From NCBI GenBank assembly GCA_951394405.1, contig OX596339.1, positions 3,844,001 through 3,908,000 on the forward strand: DNA of 64,000 nt, in the 5' to 3' direction. Under the pieces are notes generated by a model. It saw only the letters and a program-made list of their open reading frames with translations. It had not been told where the DNA came from and ran no database searches. The DNA is from Coprinellus micaceus. Lineage: Eukaryota; Basidiomycota; Agaricomycetes; Agaricales; Psathyrellaceae. This document shows positions 44,243-55,431 of the stretch, one piece after another (the stretch's first letter is position 1; the number at the start of each line of letters is the position of its first letter). A program made the position numbers and the translations under genes.

Positions 44243-46476
44243 CTACAAAACCGGAGCACGAGCTCGGCCATATCTATGAGTGAAAACAATGGTCGTAGAA
44301 CTCGACTCCGAGTCCAGAGTCCTTTTGACACGCACAGGCTTAATGCGCTTAACGCAAAAGCGGTCGAGCAGAAAGGCCAACGAACCCCAGTTCCCCAATT
44401 TCCACTCACTACTTGGAAGCTCCGTTATCGCTTTCCTCCACCGCTTGCACCCCGCAGAGCACGAGCCATAAAAACGACACTAAATGATCTGGATGAGTAA
44501 TTGTGGAAAATGTGCCAGCTTTGAGGGAAAAGCCGACTCACCCTGCGATGCGCCACAACGAAAATCGTTTGGAGGAATGGGAGTTGAAAGTCGTTCACAG
44601 ATCCAGGGAGGTCCAGCGGTACCACACACCAGGCGGGGTCGCACCTGGAGAGAACATCTTCGCGGTCTAACAATCGTCCTCTTGATCGTCGCATCTCATC
44701 GCCCCAGACCGTATAGAAACACAATCTGAAGGTAGCGAGTAACTCGGGGTGTTCCAATGGGACCTCAGGGCCGCTAGCTGCTCAACTATCGTTAGTGAAA
44801 GGAGCAAGGTACGAATGATGTGAAGAAAGGGGCGTACATAGCAAGACTGCAGAAAGGCGGTCCGATATCCACGTATCAACCATTTGACGATTTACGCCCG
44901 GAAAGGCAGCGCCACATCGCTTGACGCTTGCAAGGAAGTCGAGAAAGGTCTTGTGATAAAAGGAATATCCCGAGTTCCAGCCAGCCTGAAGCGCGATATC
45001 GGCGCCGACATGGCAGAAGGAGCCAAAGATGGAGGAGTCGTACAGAATTTCCCTATTGCCGGTGTTACTATTCTGTTCCGCCGCTTCGTTGGCGTGCGAA
45101 ATGTTGTCGATAGTTTCCGGGGCCTCAATTGCGGGTCGAAGATACACAAGTGATGGAAGCTCGAGGAGCATTCGCGCTTGTCCTGCACTTGATTCGAATA
45201 ACCGATCGACGGTCCACGCGGAGAGCTGAAGGAAAGATCCTCCTTGGAGAACCTGAAGAGCCTTGAGCCAGAGGACGGTGTCGTCTGGACTTGGGCTTGA
45301 CAGGAGTATTGCAGTGTAGAGGGCGTCTAAAGGTCCAAAGGGGTTGGACTTGGCCTGAGGCTTGATCTTGAGGACGATCTTGAGTTGATCCTGCGGCGGC
45401 CTTGGGGGCGAGTCGATGAAGCGAATGACGGTCGCGGCGTAAATAAACTGGCCGGAGGCGTCCGCAATGAGCTTCAATATATCTTCTTCCCGGGGCCATG
45501 TCGAAGGAGAATAGCCGTACCGCCGACTGAGCGCGGCGAAACGAGACTTGAAGAATAGCCGTATATCGGCGTCGGGGCTGTATTTGTCGTCGAGAAATAT
45601 CTCTGCGACGTTCGCTGGGGCAGCCTCAATAAAGAAGCGGCGGATCCATGTCTCCGGGCGGCTGGCGACGATGACGCGGAAAGGGAACGCAGGGTCAAGG
45701 ACAGCTCGAAGGAGGGCGGACAGGACTTCGATCTGGTCCTGCTGTTTCGATCTATCGGGATCTTCGTACGGATCCTCCCCACATTCGTCGACCCCGTCAA
45801 TAATTATGGCCATGCGAGGTTGGGAAGTGGATCTCATCGCCCCTTGAGCCACCTGTAAAGGCCTCAGAATAAGCCGCTCCATCTGTTCCCGCAAGTTCAT
45901 CCGGAATACTGCTGGGTCTTTACGAATTGCCGACATCATAGCCGGAGAGATGAGATCTTCTAACCATGGGTGCTGTTGAAGCTGGTACGCCAAAGTCGGG
46001 ATGAGGCCCCGCTTGGACTTCCTCTCCACTGTCCGTGAATACGCTGAAAAGAAAAAGGTACCAGCCAGCTGCCCCTTCTCCTTTAGCCTGTCCGACATGG
46101 TCCCCATAATTGCGGACTTTCCTGCTCCAGCTGGCCCGGTCAGCCACAAGAGCTGCCTCGGTTCCTCTTCATTATCTTGGTGTGAGATCCAGCTAAAGAT
46201 GTCTTGCTGGACCGCCTTCCTTGTATCCCCATGGCACTTGGGCGCGTCGACTCGGTCGGCGGAGTTGTGCATGGCTCCCACCGCGATATTTGCATACAAT
46301 TCTTGACAGGCGAGATCAGCATTGAATTCCGCTCAAGCTTCAATGAACCCACCTTTCAATGGCTCCGACGCGCTGGCCGGTATTTTGACTTCAATAACAT
46401 TGTTCACGCTGGTGTTGACCTGAGAGATGGTCCCCCAGTTGTACCCCGCATTTGTGTTGGAGACTACCTCAGGCAT
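44243..46476 (-). CDS. NACHT NTPase N6
   Basis: Four exons on the minus strand (46476-46353, 46301-44838, 44777-44542, 44479-44243) give 686 aa, the longest of the family. The leader (MPEVVSNTNAGYNWGTISQV, then VEVKIP-like residues) lies in one exon, so the intron that splits it in the other copies is absent. Walker A is GPAGAGKSAI, Walker B MAIIIDGVDECGE, then IVASRPETWIRRF. The post-Walker-A segment (SAYSRTVERKSKRGLI) is of the N1/N3 class. An extra stretch of about 20 residues (HANEAAEQNSNTGNREI) precedes the conserved GWNSGYSFYHKTF block. The C-terminus ends AHRR plus CRFYGSCSAGC and a tail extended by about 30 residues. Intron 2 has a GTACGC donor as in N5. Intact by inspection. Confidence 0.83.
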
Positions 46477-46483
46477 AGCGTAG

Positions 46484-46497
46484 TGGTGGTGGTGGTG
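46484..46497 (-). repeat. CAC trinucleotide run before the N6 start
   Basis: A short (CAC)n run on the coding strand lies directly upstream of the N6 ATG. The other copies show shorter CCACCATCC-type words at the same place. Confidence 0.6.
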
Positions 46498-46588
46498 AGG
46501 GGGAAAAGGCAAATGTTTCGTGATTGATACGGTTCAACATCACACGGTCTGGACAGCCTCCTCGCTGGGAATCACCGCCTTGCACACC

Positions 46589-46608
46589 CTGACTAAGCTG
46601 GGCGCCTA
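46589..46608 (-). promoter_or_regulatory. Conserved upstream motif of N6
   Basis: On the minus strand, TAGGCGCCCAGCTTAGTCAG, a perfect match to the consensus, 112 bp upstream of the N6 start codon. Its presence in the inverted copy shows that it moved with the gene. Confidence 0.65.
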
Positions 46609-49600
46609 TTTTAGTTCGAGCTGTACCTCGATGCGGAAATGAGGAATCTAAGAGAGGATAGCGTCCCTCACCCAGAGATAAGTCCAATAACGGCGACATG
46701 ATACTCGGACGTAGCTCGAGGAAGGCATTTCAGCCTTCAAGGCATCGCGTTCGAACGTAAAGGCCTGATGCGAGGCGTTGGAACGTACAAAGACGACGTG
46801 GGTCTTTGGGAAGGAGGTTCGAGCCGACGCAGTATGGTGGGTTGTAGAGGAAACATTTCAGGAATGCCAAGCCACTACCATCCCCGCACTCTGGTCAAAT
46901 CCGAGTCTCGAAGCTCAGGACGGCGATACAGAAGTGAGACGTTCTTGAGTATGTCGAGGGTCTCCCTTGGCACATGCTCAGTCCCAAGCAGAGCAAATTT
47001 GAGCCAAAGACCAGGGGTGATATTTTACCCTTCCCTGGGTCGTAGATAAAGCAGACTAGCAGAGGGTCACGGCTGTGGAAGGCAAAGGACTCACTGAATC
47101 CGAGGGACCCTCGCAGTGGCCGATCTCATCGGGGTTTGAACCCCGGCTTCCGGAATTCACGAACGCCGGGCACGCCTTTCTTTCGAACCACCACCGTCTC
47201 AGTCGCCTACCCACCGACGTCGAATTTCGGGGTCATATCAGCCCTAGCTATCCCTCAGTATTCGTCTCTTCTAAGACCAAGCGCCCCAAAATCAACAGCA
47301 TCGTCGTTCTGCTTCATCCATCCGATGAATTCCTGACGAGGTTCGCCTTGGGCCGTCCAAGGAACGGTCAGGAGAAAAAGAACCAAGCAGATGTGGGGGA
47401 ATATAGCTTACTCTAGACGGACCTAGCGCTGTCTGAAATAGCTGGGTGCTTTGCAGCGGACGAGGTTGCATTGGCATGGTACATGGAGAGGGTATGGTCC
47501 TGTGAATCGTATAGGGTGAACTGGAAACGCTGAAGGTGAGTTACGTTTGAAAGGCCACAGGATAAGAGTTAATTTGAAGCAGCACCTAGATTCAATACTT
47601 CGAGGCATTCGGCGACGTGGAATGACGGTGCTGAATGGCGCCTTGTAACTGAGTCGGTGTGACTGAGGAAACCCTCTTGCGGTTTCCTCGCTGGGTTACA
47701 CCACGCTTTCATTCCGTTGGATGAATACCCGCGGGGCCCCCGAAGTGGGATACTTCCTCTCCACGCTCGATTGGTCACCCTCGGACCCCTCGAGCATCTA
47801 GCTCGCCATCAATGTCTCGAAAGTCAAACACCGGACGAAACCGAACCATGGGCCATTTCCCTCGATTCGCTCTTCTCATCATAGGCTAGGCACCATGGGA
47901 AGTACGCACTCATCGTCTGGTGAAGGCTACACCCTTCACGGAGCTTGTAATAACGCTCAGGTACGCTAGCATAATTGTTCGGTCGACTCGGTCCCCCGTT
48001 CTGAGCTTTCGTCGTCATTTAGGCACCCCACCAAACGGTGGTACCGCATTCTACAACGTCTGTCACGCCGAGTCATCACGGAAGGCTGCATATTCACTCG
48101 AACGTCCGTAGCAATAGTATGCCTCACTCGAAGGCGAATGTGTCTGGCTACGGCAAGGGTGGAACCGTCTTCGCTCGCTCTAGCGAGACCAGGGAACACA
48201 AAGCGAGGAAGGGAAGGTAGGAGTGTAACTTGCCAGGTACGTTCCCTACCTGTTATGCTGAGTGAGACGGCGTGGTACTCACCTAATGTATAAGATTGTG
48301 TAAGAGCATGAATGTCGCACCATTTCCCAAGTTACCGCACCCTTGTATCGGGTCTCGCCTTGAAATCGACACACAATTTGTTTCTCCTGGCAGCGTCTCA
48401 ATCTTCGACATCACGTTCTCATTCTACCCCAACGCGATGCATGTATATTCTGTCGGCCTTGACGGCGTGTTCTAAAAGCCTATTCTCCCTCTTATCACTG
48501 TTGATCAACTGACCCTCAGTTAGCGCCGTACCACACCCGCAATGTTTTCAAGATTGTCAGATCGGATTCAGGCCACAGTTCCGTCCAACTTACGCAACAC
48601 ACCCTTCTGAAGACCAAGTTCTAACTTACGCAAGCTGCTCTTCTCTGGTTGACCTAGTATCAGACACGCACACTTCGCCCGTGTATGAACGAGATCCTAG
48701 GCCTCAGAAGCAAGTCGACTTCCAGCCCGTTCGATCCTGCGATGTTGGATTCTAGATTGACACGTCCGCACTCACAGCGAGCGGAATCCGCGACTTCTGG
48801 ATGCCCACAGAAAATTTCTGGTATCCTTATCCATTCACTCAGCCTTCCTTTGACGCCCACTCTCGTCGCCGTTTCCTTGGCCAGTCGACGGGGTTTTCCC
48901 GGACGCCTTAGATGTCTCGATCGGTTTGTGCCACATTTTGTGGGCACACCTAACCTACCCACGGGACCTTGAAACCCGTTCGCTCCGCGCCAGACCTGTC
49001 GCTTGTGAGTGACCACGCCGCGCTTTCCCTCGAGAGATGCTGATGAAACTCTTATAGGATAACTCAGGTCGCGTGTGGAAAAAGCGCTTGGAAATTACGA
49101 GCGCTTGATCATTTGTCGTCACCTACATACCTCCCATCTGACATTTCTCACCTTCGGTCCTTCCTCTCGAGTAAGTAAACATCCGAACTCCTCTGATGAT
49201 ACAACGAGCCTGTGTGTGTCGGAAACGCCGGCGAACCCCTCCCTCCTTCCCCATTTTACGGTCTTGTCACTGAACGGGGAGGATGCAAGGGTAAAGTTCG
49301 CCATCCTCACCCTTGGGTATCTATCCGAGCGAGGCTGAAGGTGGTTAGTGCAGGCCATTCTCTCCGGAACGGAAAAGCGTAGGTCAGGCGAGCGTTGGCT
49401 ACATTTTTGTTCTTCATGGAACTAGCGCTCCAATCCAACGCGTCATTCCTTGCCGCGGGCTTCTACAACATCCGACCTCCCATTCACCTCGGAACCTCAG
49501 CCACACCTGTAGCGCTTCCTGCCCCTTCTTGTGCTGTTTCTCGGCGAAAAGACTTGGGTACCCCAAGCTGCGACCTGGGAGCCCCGACGAGAAGCGCCAA

Positions 49601-49806
49601 AACTTTTGATATTGGGAAAAAATCAAGGTTCTTACTGCGCCCATTGGTGATGCGTTGATACCAGCATCAGGGCTGCGGCACTTGCGATTTAACAAGCCTT
49701 CGACGCATCTCAATTCACCACGGCGACTGGAACCGGACTATATCCTACCGTCGGTGCTGGTTTCCGTGCACCTCATCTGACCACCTTTGGTGCTTGGATA
49801 CGTGAT
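46609..49806. other. Gene-free, decayed stretch
   Basis: No supportable gene. Short open frames (for example 48685-48972) match no family I recognise. A T-arm-like sequence near 47130 was considered and rejected as a tRNA. Confidence 0.45.
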
Positions 49807-49815
49807 ATGTGAGGG

Positions 49816-50435
49816 GGATAATGCAATTGGGCAACCCGGTTTGTCTTTTGTTATTTGCCAACCCGGTTGCAAGTCCGGTGATGGCGGCGGACCTCAAGTC
49901 CGGGTGAGAAAGCGCTCAAGGCCTTAGAAGGAAAGAGCGCGCTCGGCAGAACCTCCACATCCCGCCTTGTGTTGCCGAAGCTGAGATTGGTGTCCGTGGA
50001 GTTTATTTCAGTAGTAAAAAATGTATTCTAGGAGTATTATTTGATGTTAGCACATTTTTAATTCTAATCCGTACGCACGAAGGGCGTCTGTAGCCCAGGA
50101 TGAATGCGTGAGGCGGGAATGAGCAGGAGATGTCCTTATCCCCATTGTTTTTGCGCGTGATGCGTGATACTCGTCACCAAGTCAAGCGAGTAGATTAGGC
50201 CTCATGCTATTAATATTATTCTCCCCCGTAGTGGTCGAATACTGGCCTCTAGCGTCGTCGTTGGTCGCCAGGGCGCTGCCATCACCTGCCGCTCACTCCC
50301 GCCCAAGTCCCGCCATCGCCGAAATCCCGGTGATGGCACGGGGAAAAAACCAAGCTTGCACAAACATTGTACACGCCAAATGTTACGGCAACCCGGGTTA
50401 CAGCGCGGCAACCGGGTTGCCCAATTGCATTATCC
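49816..50435. mobile_element. 620-bp MULE-like non-autonomous transposon
   Basis: The ends are a perfect 26-bp inverted repeat starting GGATAATGCAATTGGGCAAC. They are flanked by an exact 9-bp direct duplication ATGTGAGGG (49807-49815 and 50436-50444). The word CAACCCGG or its complement recurs just inside both ends. No transposase frame is visible. A 9-bp target duplication with short inverted repeats fits a Mutator-like derivative, and the perfect ends suggest recent movement. Confidence 0.88.
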
Positions 50436-50444
50436 ATGTGAGGG

Positions 50445-50980
50445 CATCTGCCAAGGGGTATTGTATGGTGGGCGAAATGAACTTGGGACCGGGGAGGTAC
50501 GAGCACACGAATGTGACGGGGGCGCCGTGTTGAAAGCTTGAATGGGTCACTTCAGGCACCCACAGACGACATTCGGCCTGAACTCAACATTTTAAGCTCC
50601 GGGACGGCGAGAATGCTTGACCTTGGATCGGCTTGGCCTAATTCATCGCCCGGGGATATACAGCAAAACCCCTTTGATCATCACACGAACGCCAAACCCA
50701 TACTGTTCCCTTCACGTAAGATCCAGGCTCCGACCCCCTCATCCCTCCTGAAATGTTGCAAGCCAACTCAAGTGACCGCAGAATCAATTCATTGGTGCGT
50801 AACGGCATTCAATCAGACCCCCGTTGGTACGTTGGTATTAATACGGTGAGAAGAACCTTCTGTCATGCTGTCGAACTCTCGAGTCGAGCCCCACCCCGCT
50901 CCCGCTCAATTCCTCCCTCCTCCCTCTTCCTCCCTCCCCAGCATCGCTATCCATCGTCTTGAGGACGACGATTTCTCGCG
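50445..50980. promoter_or_regulatory. Upstream region of the MFS transporter gene
   Basis: No gene. Near 50905-50945 there is a C/T-rich tract (CCCTCC words), as is common just upstream of transcription starts in basidiomycetes. No TATA box stands out. Confidence 0.35.
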
Positions 50981-53041
50981 ATGTCTGATACAAAAGGATC
51001 AAAACACAGCAGCGAGGATCTCAAGGCCGAGGTTGGAGATGTCTCGATCGAGAAGGTGCCGGCTGGCGTTGCCCTCGACGCCCACTATGACCCCAAATTC
51101 GTCTCGCGGACATTGTGAGTAGCCTTCTCCAGATTTACGTCTTAGTACTTTGTCACCGATTCTTGTAATTTTACCTTAGGCGCAAGATTGACTGGAGGAT
51201 GCTTCCCCTGCTCGGACTTCTGTACGCCCTGGCGTTAATCGATCGAACCAACTTGGGTATTGCACGTATCGCTGGAATGGAGAAGGACTTGGTGCGCTCT
51301 ACCTCTCACCTTGACGCTAAGACCCGTCTACTGACAGTCATTCCCAGAAACTCAACATTGGCGAGCGCTTTAGTATCGCCTCTATGGTTTACTTTCCCCC
51401 TTACATTCTCTTGTGAGCAACTGCCGTTGACGTAGTCTCTTCGCCAAAATGGGCTAACTTTTGTGATTGCTCAGGGAGATTCCCGGAAACATTGTTCTTC
51501 AAAGGATTGGAGCTCGCTCATGGTTGACGATCTGCGTTCTCGGATGGGGTGCTGCTCAAATCGGAATGGCATTCGTCCCGAACTGGGGTCTCCTCTGCCT
51601 CACTCGCGCGCTTCTAGGTGTCTTCGAGGTACGCGTGGTTCGCCATCTCCCTCCCTAGTCCTTCAACCCACACACTCCACTTCCAGGCCGGCTTCTTCCC
51701 CGCTCTTGCATTCATCATCACGACCTGGTACAAGCGGGGCGAAGTCCAGAAGCGGTTAGCCGTCTTCTACAACATCGCAATCGTTCTCGGCGGCTTCAGC
51801 GCTATCCTCGCGTACGGTTTCCAAAAGATCGCACCCGCAGGCGGTCTCAACGGGTGGCAGTGGATCTTTCTCCTCGAGGGCTTGCTTACTGTCCTCCTCG
51901 GAATCATGTTTTGGTTCTTTGTTCCCGACTTCCCCAACAAGAACAGGTTCCTGACTGCTGAGGAAACCAAGATGGTGTTGGATAGGATCGAGGAAGACAG
52001 GAAGGACTCTGTACCCGACCCCATTAACGCCAAGATCGTCTTAAAGCACTTGTCCGACCCTCTGCTTTGGTCATATGGTGAGCCTTCGTCAATAGATGCC
52101 CGCTGACGCCGCATGGGCTGACGATTTGAGTTAGGCTTTATCTTCCTCGGTGCCACCGTTCCCGCGTATGCTATCGGATTCTTCATTACGATCCTCCTCA
52201 GCTCCATGGGCTTCAGCATCATGGAGGCTCTTCTCCTCACGGCACCTCCCTACGTCGCGGCGGTGCGTCCATTTGGTACTCATCTGGGCTAAACAAACAA
52301 ACTCATTGACATCCTTTCTTCGTCGTGTGTACTTCTGATAGGCCATCTCCTGCTTCTTCTTCGCCTGGCTTTCAGATAGGACGAAGAAGCGCGCGCCGTG
52401 GATTGCTGTTCAGACTCTCATTACCATAGTCGGGCTTATGGTCACAGGATACGCTAAGGCTAACGGCGTGCGTTATTTCGGCCTGTTCTTGACCAACATG
52501 GGGGCTTCGGGATGCGTCCCTGGTGTTCTGGCCTATGTGAGTCCTCCAAAATGCACCAGCCGTCCCATGTCATCTGACTTATCCCCTCGCTCATGACAGA
52601 ATGCCAACAACATCGTCTCCCACAGCAAGGTACGTACACCTCACGTCTTCACGTTACGCTTCGGGTTCCTGACTTTACCTCTCCCCACTTGTGTGTCCAG
52701 CGCTCCGTCTCAACTGCAACTGTGATCGCTTTCGGAGGGATCGGTGGAATCTTTGCCACGCTCGTCTTCCGCCAGGTCGACTTCCCTACGTACGTCCTTC
52801 CTCCGCTCATCTTCGAGTTCTGATTCTGATATTTCTCTGCCCCTTCCTCTCCCTTCTCTTCCCTTCGATATCTCCGCTTATCCACAGATACTTGCCCGGT
52901 ATCTGGGCTACGACGGCTTGCCAGTTCTTTGCCCTCATCCTCTTGGGCGTCAACACCCTCATCTTCACTCGTCGCAACAACGCTGCACGGGAGGGTCGCC
53001 GCGTCAACGAGGGTGTTCCCGGGTTCATGTACACGATCTAA
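50981..53041 (+). CDS. MFS transporter, allantoate permease (Dal5-like) type
   Basis: Ten exons (50981-51114, 51180-51291, 51348-51412, 51475-51628, 51687-52077, 52135-52262, 52342-52536, 52600-52629, 52701-52789, 52888-53041) encode 483 aa, all junctions in phase. A hydrophilic N-terminus is followed by WRMLPLLGLLYALALIDRTN, the first membrane helix with the D-R-x-N signature of the anion:cation symporter branch. Then come GERFSIASMVYFPPYILLEI, GWGAAQIGMAF, TRALLGVFEAGFFPALAFII and WQWIFLLEGL, all landmarks of fungal allantoate/vitamin permeases. The cytosolic loop (FLTAEETKMVLDRIEEDR) lies in the middle and six further helices follow. It is expected in the plasma membrane, taking up a small organic anion such as allantoate, nicotinate or a related compound. 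The substrate cannot be told from sequence. The 30-nt eighth exon is notable. Intact. Confidence 0.9.
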
Positions 53042-53836
53042 TTCACGCAATTCATGCTTTAATGTTTGGGCTGTTGCTGTACGAGTAAAACGGGGTTTTG
53101 TTTACATATGTAGTGTTGCATTCTTACTTACGCATAGTTGCTTTCGGTGTTATCTTTATGTACAGTCCAACTTCATTCTGTTAATATCTTCACGAAGCTC
53201 CGGTTCTCCATCACTGAAGTCATTGGCCCTGGGTGCATTCTGAGCAGTGGATTTAGAGTGGACCTCCGTCCCCTCCGCGATGAAAGGGTACCTTAAGAAG
53301 CGCTTCTATTCTACACTCTTTTCACATGCTGACAGCTGTGACCACGCTCCCCATGCGTACCCCAGGTAGCCATCTCTTGGCGTCAAAGGCGTTACGAGAA
53401 GCACGGGAGTGCAAGCGCGCACGATGGGCGCTTGCGGAGATGATCATGGTGGGCGGCACCGACAGGCGACGATCAGTGCGCCCACACCTTCCGTCCCGAA
53501 GCGGCGAGTGAAGAGCCAAACGGAGAATAAATGGGGCGTGTTTGCTTCCTCGTACCTCATCATCTCGGTGCATAGTAACATAATTCAATTCCAGAATTTG
53601 GAGCGTTGCGATCGATAGCAGGAATACTGATATTCGAATAGGAGAAATCAATTCTCGGGCAAGGGATGTCCGTCGGGGAGGGTAGAGCAAACATGCAGGG
53701 TAGAATGAAGCGGCAGAGATGGCCCCGAATGACGTTCAAGTTCGATCTTTCTGTGAATTAGATAAACCCAAGATAAGCGCTCGGTCGTGTCATTGCCGGA
53801 GGCAGAGAAGCCACGTACCTTATACTCCACTTTACT
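53042..53836. other. Intergenic region between the MFS gene and D1
   Basis: 3' ends of two convergent genes. No gene seen. Confidence 0.5.
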
Positions 53837-54226
53837 TCAGTTCTTGCCGTAAGACTTGGTCGTCTGACCACTGGATGAGGTCTTCTGAGAGTACCCACGT
53901 CCAGTGTCGTAGTAGGACGACCCATCGGCGTCCTTCTGGTAGTAACTACCGTTTCTACGTGAGGCGCAAATAGTCGCTGAGCCCACAAGTTTGAAAGTGA
54001 TGATGGGAGAAGCTCACCGGTTGTGATAGTGATAGGCGTTCCCTCCATCGTTTCCCTGATAGCGACACCACTGGTTCCCCTATAATCGACGCCGTCAGCA
54101 CCACGATCATGTCGGCGAGCACACCGTGAAACTGGTAGATCTCGAATCAGGCCTTACCTGAGTGTTGGTCCCGCTCCCTGTGAAGGTGTCGCTTCCATTG
54201 CTGGTGGACGATCCGTTATCGCACAT
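53837..54226 (-). CDS. Small Gly/Ser/Tyr/Asn-rich protein D1
   Basis: Three minus-strand exons (54226-54158, 54079-54018, 53954-53837; 69, 62 and 118 nt) encode 82 aa. The protein begins MCDNGSSTSNGSDTFTGSGT and continues TNTQGN, a YHYHN step, GSYYYQKDADGSSYYDTG and a SYGKN end. Exon lengths are identical to those of D2 at 59052, and the proteins align throughout. There is no signal peptide or membrane segment. It is low in hydrophobic residues and rich in Tyr, Gly and Ser, probably largely disordered. I recall similar short proteins in other agarics but know no function. It is divergent from F1. Confidence 0.8.
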
Positions 54227-54297
54227 GGTTGCCTGAGTTGGAGATTGAATGAATGTAGTCGAGGTTGTGAGAAACTCCCTCAAAGCAGCGCCGTGTC

Positions 54298-54336
54298 CCT
54301 TAAAAGACCAGATTATGTTTGGCTGATTATTTGGCA
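54298..54336 (-). promoter_or_regulatory. Promoter block of D1 shared with D2
   Basis: On the minus strand TGCCAAATAA (54336-54327), then GCCAAACA, then a TATA-like CTTTTAAGG about 72 bp upstream of the start codon. D2 has the same words in the same order and similar spacing. Confidence 0.55.
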
Positions 54337-54339
54337 GGG

Positions 54340-55431
54340 TTCACAGCACCACTGGGCGCATGACCAGGCAAGTACCCGCGAGATGGCACCGGCTCATGTC
54401 ATACTCGGATGGTTCGTTGGCTTGGTCCACCTGATCCAATGGCCGGATAAGGGTAGTCGATCCTGACAATTCCTAGAGGGCATTTTTGACGTCAGCGCAA
54501 GCGAAGAGAGCTGAGCCGTTATCAGCCCTTCGTTCGATTGAACGTGTTGTCAGAATCAGGGCTACTCATTAAGTTCTTAGCACGAAGTCCTGGGTCAAAG
54601 AGGGCCCCCCTCAAGGCACCGTATCCCGAAAGATCGTCCCGAATTGAGGGGCGAACCGACCTACTAGGTCGTCCACTTGATCAAAATAAGGTATGTTTCC
54701 AGGATAAATAATTGGAACAAATCCACCGGCATACCTCAGCAGTATTTCCACTCCCGCTGAGCGAGTACCCTTCAACAGAGGGAGAGTACTGTATATAAGA
54801 GCGGTGAGGAGTGGGGAGCCCATGGATTACCGTTGAGCGAGGTTTGATTGTCAAGATATTGGTGACATTCCGAGCGTTCGAGCGACCTGAACCTGACTGA
54901 TTGTTCCCTCGAATAGCCTATAAATCTGAGGGTCCCAAACTGATTATCGGGAGAATAGCCGGCCCGCGAAAGGAGGCTGAAGGGGTGCGTCGTAGTTGTA
55001 GGCAACGTCGGGTTGGCATGAGAGAAACTTCAAAGGTCCCCAGTAGTATAGCCATAGCCGAGCCATGTCACACCGTAGAGGCTCTGTCTGCGAGTAGGAT
55101 TCCCCGAAAGCCGCCAGACTCACTTTCTACTGCACTCCCTCAACCTCCCAGAATCTAGCTTCCTCAGGAATTCCAGGGAGTCGGAGAGAGATGAAGCGGG
55201 CCAAGAACGAGCCCTGAGGACCATTTATAGAAAGAAGGCAGCCTCAAGTCCAATGTCGACGGATAGGAGATCGCAACCGGAGATGGTGGTCGTACGAAGC
55301 AAAGAATTTGGAACGGTCGAATTACTGGGGGGTCCGAACTTCCGGCTCGAGGAATGCCGGTCCTCCCCGACCCTAACCTCAGAGCCAGAGGCAAGATAGG
55401 GCTCCAACCACACACTCGCATCCCAACCACC
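54340..55431. other. Divergent intergenic region D1-F1
   Basis: About 1.1 kb upstream of both D1 and F1. No gene seen. The corresponding D2-F2 gap is only about 400 bp. Confidence 0.45.

Noticed and set aside
47120..47160. T-arm-like sequence of a tRNA (GGGGTTTGAACCCC)
   Set aside because: No matching acceptor, D or anticodon stems on either strand. The loop does not fit TTCRANY on the plus strand.
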